Assembly: GCA_017962175.1 (NCBI GenBank)
Contig: JAGCVU010000193.1
Span: 1 to 41,890, forward strand
Direction: 5' to 3'
Length of the DNA: 41,890 bases
Source: Bacteroidales bacterium
GTDB lineage: Bacteria; Bacteroidota; Bacteroidia; Bacteroidales; UBA3824
Shown: one piece after another, positions 1 to 8,906 of the stretch
Numbering within the stretch: position 1 is the stretch's first letter
Layout of the letters: each line of letters starts with the position of its first letter
Translations under genes and position numbers: made by a program
The notes under the pieces: generated by a model
Seen by the model: only the letters and a program-made list of their open reading frames with translations
What the model was told of the DNA's origin: nothing
Database searches by the model: none

Positions 1-620
1 ATGGCTATATCTTTGAGGAAATCGATACGGACAAAGTCGAAACGTTTGATTTTTAATCCTGTACGTTTCTCTAAATCAGACATTAAGACATCTTTATTCT
101 CGGATTTTACATTCTCAATTTTTTCGTAAATAATGTCGATATGACCCTCGCTCTTGATAAGGAATTTTTCCAAAAGGAAAACGCAAAAGACGATTGCGGC
201 GTTGGTAAGAACAAGTTCTGCCACACTTACTTTCTTGTTGGCCAATGCGTTGAGCACTGCGATACCAATTACCACAAAGAGATAAGTCATTTCGCGGATA
301 GGAATCGGATCGGTGCGGTATTTTAGAATACCAAACACTGCAAAAAGTCCGAGGGCAAAACCAAGTTCCAATTTTACATCCTCTAACAAAAAGCACATCA
401 AGAAGATAGCCGTTCCAAGAGCGTAATATGTAAAAGTAAACTCCCTGCGTCCGCCTTTGCCATAAATAAGGTTTATCAGCACAAAGAGAACGCCTGTATT
501 AAACAGCAAACGGAAAAATAGTTTTCCAAAATCGCGGTAATCTATCAGACTAAGGTTATAAAACTTTATATCTTCTAAACTCACAACCTGAGTTGTGTCT
601 TGCAAAATATCTAATATCAT
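1..620 (-). CDS. DUF4956 family membrane protein (3' end outside window)
   Basis: An open frame runs without a stop from an ATG at 620 off the left edge, so about 206 N-terminal residues are visible and the C-terminus is missing. The protein starts MILDILQDTTQVVSLEDI and has hydrophobic segments around residues 30-46, 58-72 and 105-150. The conserved stretch FGLFAVFGILKYRTDPIPIREMT-like (seen here as GLFAVFGILKYRTDPIPIR) is typical of DUF4956. In many Bacteroidota and Firmicutes this family sits next to VTC-type polyphosphate polymerases, as here, where it follows that gene after 61 bp in the same direction. Its biochemical role is unknown; a membrane partner of polyphosphate synthesis or export is an inference from context. 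The family call is good; the function is open. Confidence 0.82.
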   Translation of the reverse strand, partial: MILDILQDTTQVVSLEDIKFYNLSLIDYRDFGKLFFRLLFNTGVLFVLINLIYGKGGRREFTFTYYALGTAIFLMCFLLEDVKLELGFALGLFAVFGILKYRTDPIPIREMTYLFVVIGIAVLNALANKKVSVAELVLTNAAIVFCVFLLEKFLIKSEGHIDIIYEKIENVKSENKDVLMSDLEKRTGLKIKRFDFVRIDFLKDIA

Positions 621-658
621 TTTAATATCTAATTACAAATTTTTAATTTTTCATTTTT

Positions 659-690
659 AATTATGCATTATGAATTATGCATTATGCATT
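659..690. repeat. AT-rich heptad repeat at the end of the VTC gene
   Basis: Read on the minus strand this is two AATGCAT units, one AATTCAT and one AATGCAT. The stop codon of the polyphosphate polymerase gene lies inside the first units (its last codons AAT GCA TAA are repeat sequence). The same heptads form a much larger hairpin at 15880-15948. Confidence 0.8.
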
Positions 691-1452
691 AAACATTACT
701 CCCAGCGCATTATCCAGTCGTTTTTGCAACATTCTGATTCTCACGCGGAAAAGGTTGGTTTTCAGGTCTTTTTGACCGTTGAGCACACGACCAATGCAAT
801 ATTTTGAAAATCCCGACTGATGAACGCCATATTTAATAAGTGTTTTTCGCAGCGGTGATTTGGGTGCGCCTGCCTCGTGTTTTAATTCCACCATAGCAAA
901 ATGGTCGGTAGAGTGGTTAACCTCAGAATCGGCAAAACTCAAATCGCAATCAATGGTGCAACGCTCGCATAAGTCCTTTTTAACCAGCGTTATACGGCGA
1001 AAATGATTTTCGATAACGGGTTTAAGCAACTCCGGTTTGCACGGCGCATGTTGAGCCACAAAATCGTATTCTTCGGGCAGAATAACGTCCAAAGGCGACT
1101 GAATTTCAATGCGTTTCTTCTTGGTTTTGCCCTTGTTGTTTTTATGCTTAATCTCCAAAAATGCAGTGCCGGTATCCACATACATACGTTTGCGCACCTT
1201 GAAACGGTCGAGTTTCCCATTATGATGCGTGGTGTAAAACATATTGTCGGGCGTGTCAAAATAAACCGTGCGATATTCCATCAAGCGTAAACCATTGATT
1301 TCCACAATGTAATAATCATCGGTGATTTCGGGCAAAATATTCTGCCACAGCACCTCAGAGCGTAATGGAAATTTGGTATCAACGCGGTTCATAAAATTTG
1401 CCTTTCCAATATCAGCCAAACCTACCGCCGTAAATTTGTTTAATACGTCCAT
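682..1452 (-). CDS. VTC-domain polyphosphate polymerase
   Basis: A 256-residue protein of the VTC (vacuolar transporter chaperone) tunnel-fold family, which in yeast Vtc4 makes polyphosphate from ATP. Visible family signatures are NRVDTKF (residues 22-28), YFDTPD (64-69), the basic strand DRFKVRKR (82-89), the Lys/Arg-rich EIKHKNNKGKTKKKR (100-114), VELKHEAG (188-195) and SGFSKY (213-218). These supply the basic and acidic residues that line the triphosphate tunnel. There are no membrane segments and no SPX domain, so the protein is the catalytic domain alone. Its ATG overlaps the stop of the upstream gene (TAATG), which implies translational coupling. The C-terminal Asn-Ala and stop are encoded by the heptad repeat. 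The family call is strong; polyphosphate as product is inferred from the family. Confidence 0.88.
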   Translation of the reverse strand: MDVLNKFTAVGLADIGKANFMNRVDTKFPLRSEVLWQNILPEITDDYYIVEINGLRLMEYRTVYFDTPDNMFYTTHHNGKLDRFKVRKRMYVDTGTAFLEIKHKNNKGKTKKKRIEIQSPLDVILPEEYDFVAQHAPCKPELLKPVIENHFRRITLVKKDLCERCTIDCDLSFADSEVNHSTDHFAMVELKHEAGAPKSPLRKTLIKYGVHQSGFSKYCIGRVLNGQKDLKTNLFRVRIRMLQKRLDNALGVMFNA

Positions 1453-3227
1453 TAGAATCTACGGCCTCCGTTACCGCCTGACATTGTGGCTGTTACTTCT
1501 GTTTTGTTACCTCCCGAAACCAACGTCGGCGGGAAATAGAATCCCGAACCATCTTTATATGGGTCGCCTTTGATAGAAGCACCCACAATAAAGTTATATT
1601 TCTGATTATTAGTGAGTTTGTCGCAAATAAAAATAGCCGCGTTAAAAGTCAACGCATTTGCCACAGCCACAATATCATCTACTGCCAACGACGTAGCACT
1701 ACTCAATTTTTGCGAATAAACCATTGGCAATGAGGTAGTTGAAGGAATACTTTCGGAAAACATATCGCTCGAACCAAGAGCCAAAACAGTTCCGCCGGTT
1801 ACAGAAAACTTGTAACCACCATCGCCATAGTCGATTGGCGAATTGCCGCCGCCGGTTTGACTTACCACCATTATGCCGCCACTAACATTGATATCGCCAT
1901 TAGAATCAATGCCGTCGCCTTGCGCCCTAACATATAAGAAACCATCGGCCATATTTATCGAAGAATTTGTGTTTGAGGCATTTATACCATCGTCTTCGGC
2001 AGAAATATAGGTTTCACCGCCGTTGAAATTGATGTTGGTAGCCTCGATACCTTCCCAATTTGAGGTAATTGAGATGCGTCCGCCTTGAATTGTAACATCG
2101 CCATCCGTAGAAATGCCGTGTCGCTCCGAAATGATTGTGGCTGAGGTGTTTTCGCCGCTAATAACAATATTTCCATCGGCTTTAAGACCCTTGCCGTATG
2201 CGTTTACGGTAAACGTTCCGCCCGAAATTGTCAGGTCGCCGCCACATGTAATGCCGTGCATACAAGCGAGTTTGTTTGACGAACCCTCAAAACCGCCGGG
2301 ACCCCAAGGATTGAAACCGCCGGGACCTTGTTTGGTTGTGTTATTGCGCTTGGTAACGATTTTGAATGTACCTCCCGAAATGGTGATGGCAGTTTCGGCT
2401 TTGATACCGTCGTTTTTGGCAGTGTCGTTTTCTGATGCCGACGAAAGACATGTTAGATCAAAAGTACCGTCTTCGATGGTAACGAATCCACTACCCGTGT
2501 CGGTTGATTTCAAAGCGTCACCAAAAGAATTTACAGTAACATTGCCATTGTGAACCAGCACAAAATCTTTGCCCACAATGCCGTCAAACGAAGAATTAAC
2601 TGTAATTAATCCACTTTTAATCACAAGTCCGTCCTTAGCCTTGATACCATCTGTGGCGTTGGCTGTGATTGTTAGCGATCCTGTGTTTTCAGTTCCGCCA
2701 GAGATTGCAAGATTCTCCTTGCTGAAAAGAACGCCCTCTTTGTCGTTTTCAGAACCATCGGCAAGAAAATTTTGTGTTCCATCATTGATAATCAAAACCG
2801 TTTTGATACAGTTTTTTACAAAGATTGGAGCTGAAGAATTTGAAGCAATGTCAACACCGTTGAGCACAAGTTTTACAAGATCGTTTTTGCTATCAGCGTC
2901 TACCTTGATTTGACCATCCGACAACGAACCATCAATAAAGTAAGTGCCTGCAGCTTTGATAATAGCTTCCGTTCCAGAAACTGCAACATTTGTATCGCAA
3001 TTTTCGGTAGTAATAGAATTGTTTTTCAGATGGATAAACATAGCTCCATCAGCCGAATATTCGTAATCGGAAGGCTTTTCGGCAAAAGAAACTATAGTTT
3101 GTTCTTGTTTTTGTTCCTCTATTTCGTTTTGAGGCAACAGCAAATCGTCTTTTTCCCAAATCTTTTTGCATCCCGGGGCAAGCACAGCAAGACACAAAGA
3201 AGGGATAATCAGTTTTTTGATGTCCAT
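1452..3227 (-). CDS. Cthe_2159/DUF4353-type carbohydrate-binding beta-helix lipoprotein
   Basis: A 591-residue surface or periplasmic lipoprotein. The N-terminus has a lipoprotein signal with lipobox LAPGC (Cys20). The rest is a long series of short strands with recurring G-G-x-[LIVF]-x-[IV] and D-G-I/D-G-D-A turns (for example ISGGTF, TSNWEGIEATN, AEDDGINASN, AQGDGIDSNGD), the pattern of right-handed parallel beta-helices of the Cthe_2159 family. The founding member from Clostridium thermocellum binds acidic polysaccharide. A Gly/Pro-rich insert near residues 300-315 and a Gly/Arg tail (GGNGGRRF) are also visible. It is the first gene of the polyphosphate polymerase operon. The ligand is unknown; binding an anionic polymer is a reasonable guess. 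Confidence 0.82.
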   Translation of the reverse strand: MDIKKLIIPSLCLAVLAPGCKKIWEKDDLLLPQNEIEEQKQEQTIVSFAEKPSDYEYSADGAMFIHLKNNSITTENCDTNVAVSGTEAIIKAAGTYFIDGSLSDGQIKVDADSKNDLVKLVLNGVDIASNSSAPIFVKNCIKTVLIINDGTQNFLADGSENDKEGVLFSKENLAISGGTENTGSLTITANATDGIKAKDGLVIKSGLITVNSSFDGIVGKDFVLVHNGNVTVNSFGDALKSTDTGSGFVTIEDGTFDLTCLSSASENDTAKNDGIKAETAITISGGTFKIVTKRNNTTKQGPGGFNPWGPGGFEGSSNKLACMHGITCGGDLTISGGTFTVNAYGKGLKADGNIVISGENTSATIISERHGISTDGDVTIQGGRISITSNWEGIEATNINFNGGETYISAEDDGINASNTNSSINMADGFLYVRAQGDGIDSNGDINVSGGIMVVSQTGGGNSPIDYGDGGYKFSVTGGTVLALGSSDMFSESIPSTTSLPMVYSQKLSSATSLAVDDIVAVANALTFNAAIFICDKLTNNQKYNFIVGASIKGDPYKDGSGFYFPPTLVSGGNKTEVTATMSGGNGGRRF

Positions 3228-3267
3228 TTTAATATCGTTTAATAAGTGATTGAGTTTTATTACGCTG

Positions 3268-3275
3268 CAAAGATA
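3268..3275 (-). promoter_or_regulatory. Candidate -7 element for the beta-helix/VTC/DUF4956 operon
   Basis: TATCTTTG on the minus strand fits the Bacteroidota -7 consensus TAnnTTTG and would start transcription near 3261, about 34 nt before the ATG at 3227. No clear TTTG was seen at -33. Confidence 0.45.
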
Positions 3276-3337
3276 GGCGTAATTGAGTAATTACACTATT
3301 AATAATTATTAAAATGGACAAAAAAACCTAAATCATT

Positions 3338-4363
3338 TTATCTCCACCCGGGCACAATCCAACCGTTTTCCTCAAAGTCTAAACCTTTAACATATTCGTA
3401 ACCAACTGGTTGAGAATAACTTTTTATCTGGGCAAAATTTTGAGCATCAACAGCATACCACGAAACGGTATCATCGTTTTTGATACGAATTGTCCAAGTA
3501 AAAATATTGCCCATTATAAATACCTCATCGGCATGAAGGTCAACAGGAGGAATATCCACCATCTTAATCTCTTTTTCAGGCATGGTTATCACATACAATT
3601 TGCCATTTTGGTCGAAAAACATTCCAAGACTATGCATACCGGTAAATTCAGTAACAAAGATATGGCAAGGAACGATTTGTTGGTCGAGTTCAATTTGTTG
3701 AACATTGGGGTTGCCTTTCTCCATTTTAAGATTAAAAAGACAATTGCGGCTATCGGTGATTAGATAACCATTGTCGTAACGTTTTTTTGACGTGGGATTT
3801 CCGGCAATCTCCACAGCAGGGAAAACAAAACCGGCATCACTGAGCGCATCAGTAAACTTCTGCGACTTTGGTTCATTCACCTTATTACTATCTTTGATCA
3901 CAAACTCTATTTTAGAATCAGTAATACGAAAAACATCATCGGGCATTTCAAAATCTACACGTCCCGACTGCGATTCCATAAGTTGGTATAGCGGAATTTG
4001 AGGACCAAACACCATCTCGGGTTTAATACGCATCGAAATAGCTTCCTCGGTAAGCATTTTTAGCGACACTGCACGTCCAAAAAGCGTATCAGGAAGACAA
4101 TCATAAGCAGCAAGTTGACGAGCTTGATATTCGGGAAGAATACTATCGTATTGATTGATGGTATAAGTAGTTCCGTCCAAACCAGAGCACACAATTTTTT
4201 TGTTTTCAGTTTTGCGAACCACAAAATCGTCAACCACCGAGCTATAAAGAATAAATGGAGTAGTATAAGCCTCAACGGTAAAAAAATTGTATATCCACGG
4301 CAATTGCCAAAGGCAAATAACAGCCGTCACAATTATGAGATATATCTGTGCAATGCGTTTCAT
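3338..4363 (-). CDS. DUF4857 domain-containing protein
   Basis: A 341-residue protein with a single N-terminal hydrophobic segment (about residues 6-28) and a large soluble part that should face the periplasm. The sequence resembles the DUF4857 family known only from Bacteroidota, which is commonly encoded beside ABC transporter genes; no enzymatic motif is recognisable. It is the last gene of the six-gene operon and begins 2 bp after the permease stop. Its C-terminal region reads like repeated beta strands (WTIRIKNDDTVSWYAVDAQNF), possibly a small beta-propeller or sensor. A role as an accessory subunit of the ABC transporter is inferred from the constant linkage. Confidence 0.72.
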   Translation of the reverse strand: MKRIAQIYLIIVTAVICLWQLPWIYNFFTVEAYTTPFILYSSVVDDFVVRKTENKKIVCSGLDGTTYTINQYDSILPEYQARQLAAYDCLPDTLFGRAVSLKMLTEEAISMRIKPEMVFGPQIPLYQLMESQSGRVDFEMPDDVFRITDSKIEFVIKDSNKVNEPKSQKFTDALSDAGFVFPAVEIAGNPTSKKRYDNGYLITDSRNCLFNLKMEKGNPNVQQIELDQQIVPCHIFVTEFTGMHSLGMFFDQNGKLYVITMPEKEIKMVDIPPVDLHADEVFIMGNIFTWTIRIKNDDTVSWYAVDAQNFAQIKSYSQPVGYEYVKGLDFEENGWIVPGWR

Positions 4364-4365
4364 AA

Positions 4366-5037
4366 CTAATCTTGAAGACCCTCCTTGAAGTCAGATAATG
4401 AGATAACCGGCAGCAAAGCGGCTCCAAATGCCAACGGCACAAGCCACCACAACGACGGCAAATATGCGCCGGGGGTGTCGGTTATGATAAACAATTTTAA
4501 AACAAATACGGACAAAATAGTCTGAAAAACCCGCTTTTTCCAAACCGGCTCAACTACCACCCAAATAGTAAGGTAATAGGCACAAAAACCTGCTAAAAAC
4601 CAAGGAATTGCGGTTAAAAGAATGCGCGACACAATTTCGTCAGGAAGAATATGCGAAGCAAAAACGTAGAGCACCGCAAAACAAATCAATGAACACATCA
4701 CAAGAATACCTGTGCCAAACAGCATCATAGCACCAACCGACTTGATATATCCACACGGAAGGTGCAGTGTAAGTTTTAAACACTTGCGGTGCATCTCGGG
4801 CGCAAACTGAAAAACTGCGCCGCCAATGCCAACAATCAGAGGCAGATATTTGATGATTGTTATAAGCGAATCGTCTTTTGAAAGATAATATTCCCATAGT
4901 GCTGCCATACCCGAAAGGTCGCCCACACGTTTTAGATAAATGCCTGCGTAGGAAGCAAAACCAATTAGTAATAAGCACGCTACGGCATAATACCATTTGG
5001 TTTTAATCCATTCTTTATAAAAAATAGCGTTAATCAT
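4366..5037 (-). CDS. ABC-2-like transporter permease
   Basis: A 223-residue integral membrane protein with six predicted membrane spans (about residues 15-34, 58-78, 98-127, 138-162, 168-186 and 194-214). That size and topology fit the permease half of an ABC-2-type exporter. It starts 6 bp after the stop of the ATPase gene and ends 2 bp before the DUF4857 start, so the three are surely co-transcribed. The N-terminus (NAIFYKEWIKTKWYY) has the amphipathic KEW motif usual at the start of ABC-2 permeases. There is no sequence clue to the substrate. Confidence 0.78.
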   Translation of the reverse strand: MINAIFYKEWIKTKWYYAVACLLLIGFASYAGIYLKRVGDLSGMAALWEYYLSKDDSLITIIKYLPLIVGIGGAVFQFAPEMHRKCLKLTLHLPCGYIKSVGAMMLFGTGILVMCSLICFAVLYVFASHILPDEIVSRILLTAIPWFLAGFCAYYLTIWVVVEPVWKKRVFQTILSVFVLKLFIITDTPGAYLPSLWWLVPLAFGAALLPVISLSDFKEGLQD

Positions 5038-5043
5038 TGTTAA

Positions 5044-5931
5044 TCAATATTTTCCAGTTAAACCAATAAAAGCATCTTCAAGATTAATTGTTTCAGATTC
5101 AATAGCCGAATAGCAAATGTTGTGCTGATGCAAAATTTGCTCAACGTCTTGTTGCGATTTAAACGAACAGAATTCAAGTTTATCTCGAAGAAACTCAGGA
5201 TGATATAATCCATCAATCTCACCGTTGACATTACCCTCAGCATCTGAACAGCGGTAAAGTCTAATACCCGAAAGCAATTCGGAAACTGACATCTGAACTA
5301 ATATTTTTCCGTAATCCATTATTATACAATCGTCTACCAGATTTTCCATATCTTGGATTATGTGCGATGTAAGAAAAACCGTCTTGCCCTCGCTCTTAGC
5401 ATAATCTCGAAGATATTCAACAAAAAGACGACGATAGCCGGGGTCGAGTCCAAGCGAAAAATCATCGAGCACAAGCAATTCAGGATTCTGGGCAAGTATT
5501 AATCCGAGAGCTACTTGACTGCGTTGTCCGTTGCTCATCTTATTTATTTTTTGACTTGGCGATACTTTCAGTTTATTCATCAGTTCATAATATGCCTCCT
5601 TTTTCCATTGACCGGGATAAAATGCAGAATAGAATTTTTCTATTTGCGAAATGTTCATAAACTGATACTGAACGTGCCCCTCAATAAGCAAACCAATCTT
5701 TTTGCGCACCTCGGGATTGATGGCATTAGCCGGCTGTCCAAAAATCAAACAATCGCCACTGTAAGGTTTCAAATAACCGCTTAAAATGTTGATAGTTGTG
5801 GTTTTGCCAGTACCGTTTTTGCCCAAAAGCCCAAGTATACGACCTTTGGGTACTGAAAAGTTTAAATCACGATAAATAAGCCTTTTACCATAATAATGAG
5901 TCAAATTTGTACATTCTATCAAATTTTCCAT
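5044..5931 (-). CDS. ABC transporter ATP-binding protein with Walker B Asp
   Basis: A 295-residue ATPase of the ABC-2/exporter (CcmA-like) class. Walker A is GKNGTGKT (37-44), the signature is MSNGQ (132-136) and the switch histidine is H190 in LTSH. The Walker B reads LLVLDDFSLGLD (153-163): the residue after the conserved Asp is Asp157 where the catalytic Glu normally stands, which may slow hydrolysis. About 70 residues after the D-loop resemble the C-terminal extension of such ATPases. An upstream in-frame ATG at 5967 would overlap the previous gene; I chose 5931 (MENLIECTNLTHYYG) because it starts at the usual distance before the ABC core and 11 bp after the upstream stop. It is fourth in the TonB operon. 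Confidence 0.85.
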   Translation of the reverse strand: MENLIECTNLTHYYGKRLIYRDLNFSVPKGRILGLLGKNGTGKTTTINILSGYLKPYSGDCLIFGQPANAINPEVRKKIGLLIEGHVQYQFMNISQIEKFYSAFYPGQWKKEAYYELMNKLKVSPSQKINKMSNGQRSQVALGLILAQNPELLVLDDFSLGLDPGYRRLFVEYLRDYAKSEGKTVFLTSHIIQDMENLVDDCIIMDYGKILVQMSVSELLSGIRLYRCSDAEGNVNGEIDGLYHPEFLRDKLEFCSFKSQQDVEQILHQHNICYSAIESETINLEDAFIGLTGKY

Positions 5932-5942
5932 AACATATATTT

Positions 5943-7511
5943 TTAAAATACCAGACCTATGCAACAATTCGCAACCATTCGGCTACGCTTGCAATATATT
6001 GCATTGGTAGATCTTGTGTAAGTATAATCTACTAATATATAAGGTTTTATATTATCAGATTTGATATTTACCGAATACTTTGCTCCCAACTGTGCAAAAA
6101 ACCTTCTACTGCATAGAAAATCATATTCACGCAAAAGCAGCAATGTTTGTGACGGAGGAATATTCTGACCTTCTGTTAATTGCACGTACACACCATCAAA
6201 AAACGGAGTGCCGTTGCCACTGCCAAAACCTCCGCCAATCGAATACGAAATCTCATTGCGTCTTACTCTATATAACTCGGAATATAATGCGTTTAAATTA
6301 TTATAATTGATGTCTTGAATGCGATAAAACGGATACTTAAAAGCATTGGTAACACGTTCTGTACGACCAACCGACAATTCCATTCTTCGTTCAATACTGC
6401 TACCTTTCCAATGCAGTGAATATTCAGCCGAAAGAGTTGTTATAGATTTATCACTGATTTTCAACGGATCATAATACTCCACATCGGTTGAGCCGTTTTT
6501 ATTGCTAACAATTTTGTATATGTTGCGATATGCAAAAAGTTCTTTTTTATTATAACCAAGACTAATGAGATGACGTAACACAGACGACTGTTTAAAGTCA
6601 ACAACTGATTGATATTCAAAAGTTTTACCATCGTGACATTCAAACGAAATAGTGTAAGGAGACTTTTTGCCATAAAAACCATCCCGATTGATCCATTCTG
6701 CCGAATTATAAATACGCAATTTCCAAAAAGAAAAATCTATTTGAAAATCAACTCCTTTATATTCATCAGATAACGGTATTTCCCTATTTTTGTCGGTAAA
6801 TCCTTCGCTGCAAGTAAGTTCTCGAGCACCCCAAAACGCACCGTAACTTATGATGGAATAATAAACTACATCAGTTGTACCGCATATTGAGTATTTCATT
6901 CCCTCATTGCTACGCCTATAAATATATGCCGCACCAAGCGAAACAAATGGGAAATTGTATTTAACACCCAAACCTAAGTTCATATCCATAAGCGAGTTGG
7001 CATGACGAGCATCTTTTCGCTTGGCATAATTAGCAGCTGTGTAATCAATCTCAGCCCCAAAACAAAAACGAGGTGTAATATTATAAGCCACCTTGCCCAC
7101 AAGATGAAACCTCTCAAGATTCGTTGTGCCACGATTTGTGTCGGCTTCCTCCACAATATCAAACGGTTTATCCTCGGGATTGATAAACACCGAGCCTGCC
7201 GCTTTTTGCTGCCATAGATTATTATAATCAATTAAACCATAGCATATTACACGATCATTAAGACGATAAACAGACTTTGCATATGCACCTACCGAAAATT
7301 CGCTTTCACCATTGCTATAATTGCAAAAACCGCCGGAACCAAAATGTGACGAAATTCCCGCCGTAGTAACGCGCACTGTATCAACAATATCAGTTAAAAA
7401 AGCTGAGTTATCGTTACAGTAATAAGGCAAAGAAACAATCTGCGCACCGGCTGGAACAATTGTTCCAGCGGCAACGCAAATTGCAGGTATCATGTGCTTA
7501 AAGCCAAACAT
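5943..7511 (-). CDS. DUF6850 family outer-membrane beta-barrel protein
   Basis: A 522-residue protein with an N-terminal signal peptide ending near A-G-A-Q (residues 21-24). It has alternating hydrophobic/polar strands rich in Tyr and Phe throughout, and a C-terminal Phe (NCCIGLVF), which is the outer-membrane barrel insertion signal. The family resembles DUF6850, found in Bacteroidota beside DUF4876 lipoproteins. No plug domain is present, so it is not itself a TonB receptor. It follows the DUF4876 gene by 1 bp. It may be a second pore or a structural partner of the receptor; the role is unknown. Confidence 0.75.
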   Translation of the reverse strand: MFGFKHMIPAICVAAGTIVPAGAQIVSLPYYCNDNSAFLTDIVDTVRVTTAGISSHFGSGGFCNYSNGESEFSVGAYAKSVYRLNDRVICYGLIDYNNLWQQKAAGSVFINPEDKPFDIVEEADTNRGTTNLERFHLVGKVAYNITPRFCFGAEIDYTAANYAKRKDARHANSLMDMNLGLGVKYNFPFVSLGAAYIYRRSNEGMKYSICGTTDVVYYSIISYGAFWGARELTCSEGFTDKNREIPLSDEYKGVDFQIDFSFWKLRIYNSAEWINRDGFYGKKSPYTISFECHDGKTFEYQSVVDFKQSSVLRHLISLGYNKKELFAYRNIYKIVSNKNGSTDVEYYDPLKISDKSITTLSAEYSLHWKGSSIERRMELSVGRTERVTNAFKYPFYRIQDINYNNLNALYSELYRVRRNEISYSIGGGFGSGNGTPFFDGVYVQLTEGQNIPPSQTLLLLREYDFLCSRRFFAQLGAKYSVNIKSDNIKPYILVDYTYTRSTNAIYCKRSRMVANCCIGLVF

Positions 7512-7512
7512 A

Positions 7513-8898
7513 TTAATCTCTCAACGAAGATTGTTTTCTTTGGTGAAAATCGTTGGAACTATTATTGGTGTCAACATAAATGATGTGTGCACCTTGTTTG
7601 ATAGAGGCCTCGGCATCAATTCCTGATGGGTCGGTAGAGCCTTTTTCTTGATCAGAAGTTCCCAATGCGTAGTTATACACGAGTTTGCCCTCGTTTTCGG
7701 GTAGAGCCTCGGTTGCAGTTTTGTCTACGTTGCGGTAGATAGTATAACCGAGTTTAGAGGTTAACGCAACAGAACCTGCATCCACAGCAGCAGTTAAGCG
7801 TTTTGTATTTTTGTCGTGTGCGGCAGAAAACACTTCCACACCGTCTACAATACTTTCTGTGGGGGCTTTAACACTTCGATTAACCGGCTGATTTCCACCC
7901 GGATTGTAATAGTAGTTAGCTTCAGTGGTAGCAAAAACTTTAGGAGATTCCTCGGTTGTGAAAACCACAAATGCGGGAGCGGTATTGCTGAGAGTCCATC
8001 CTGTGCCTAAACCATATAGAGCAGCTTTAAAATGCTGTGCTGCGGGTATTGATGCATCAACGGCATACTTTGAGTGGGTAAACACCTCGGGATCGTAGCA
8101 AGCGTAATATGCAGGGTTGGCTAAATTAACCGACTTAGAATATGTAGTAGTATTGTCGATAGAACTTGCAAAACTTATTACTTTCTGCTCATATGGTTCA
8201 AATGAGATTTCTCCCTCAAAATACCAAATTGCCTGCCAACAAGGAATAAACCCTTGATCCTTGTAGATTAGGTTTCCCGACTCGTCAACGTTTTTATTGT
8301 TGGCTTGAGCATTAGATGGGTCAGAAGCACCAAGACAGATATTTTTAAGAGTAGCAGGTTGGTCGCTGTTGTTGTAGAGGATACAATATTGGTCGTTGGA
8401 AAACGAAGTGCTACCATTGTCGGTTGGACATCCGGCATTATAAAGTTCTTTTATAACAATTTGGTTGGTTACTGATTCGTCAAGTGTAAGATTTACAGCT
8501 TCGTTAGCATTCCACGAAGACGTTACTACAATTTGCGAAAGAGTTCCATTTTTGATAATTTTCTTTCCGTTGGCGGAGGTAATATATGAAGTAGAAGCAG
8601 CATAAACTCCAACCGGAACAGTAAAAACTGCAACACCCGATTCGTTGGTGGTTTCGGTGTATGAGGTATTATTATCATCGTTAAGCTTTACTTCAACATC
8701 TTTGATAGCTTCCGAAAGTTTAATTGATACAGAGTAAGTTTCCACACCGGGCACAGGAGTAGGTGTGGGTGTTGGAGTAGGTGTAGGCGCCGGAATAGGC
8801 TCAGGTTCGGGTATAGGATCGTCGTCTTTGCACGACTGAAATAATAACACCGGCATAGCGGCTAACAGAATGTAAAATAGTTTTTTCATTTTTTTCAA
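7513..8898 (-). CDS. DUF4876 domain lipoprotein
   Basis: A 461-residue lipoprotein with lipidation at Cys23 (QSC) followed by acidic residues (KDDD), the Bacteroidota signal for surface export of lipoproteins. A Pro-Thr linker (repeated PT from about residue 34 to 48) leads to an Ig-like beta domain (VSIKLSEAIKDVEVKL, with a GVAVFTVPVGVY segment). The C-terminal part contains the recognisable IVIKELYNAGCPTDNG (about residues 147-162) and later VDTNNSSNDFHQRKQSSLRD. This matches DUF4876, whose members are co-encoded with TonB receptors. A surface-exposed partner of the receptor just upstream (8 bp gap) is the likely role; the ligand is unknown. An alternative start at the second Met changes only three residues. 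Confidence 0.82.
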   Translation of the reverse strand: MKKMKKLFYILLAAMPVLLFQSCKDDDPIPEPEPIPAPTPTPTPTPTPVPGVETYSVSIKLSEAIKDVEVKLNDDNNTSYTETTNESGVAVFTVPVGVYAASTSYITSANGKKIIKNGTLSQIVVTSSWNANEAVNLTLDESVTNQIVIKELYNAGCPTDNGSTSFSNDQYCILYNNSDQPATLKNICLGASDPSNAQANNKNVDESGNLIYKDQGFIPCWQAIWYFEGEISFEPYEQKVISFASSIDNTTTYSKSVNLANPAYYACYDPEVFTHSKYAVDASIPAAQHFKAALYGLGTGWTLSNTAPAFVVFTTEESPKVFATTEANYYYNPGGNQPVNRSVKAPTESIVDGVEVFSAAHDKNTKRLTAAVDAGSVALTSKLGYTIYRNVDKTATEALPENEGKLVYNYALGTSDQEKGSTDPSGIDAEASIKQGAHIIYVDTNNSSNDFHQRKQSSLRD

Positions 8899-8906
8899 TT
8901 TTAGAT

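Noticed and set aside
2113..2553. Plus-strand open frame rich in Pro, antisense to the beta-helix lipoprotein gene
   Set aside because: It arises from the Gly-rich codons of the real gene read backwards and has no support of its own.
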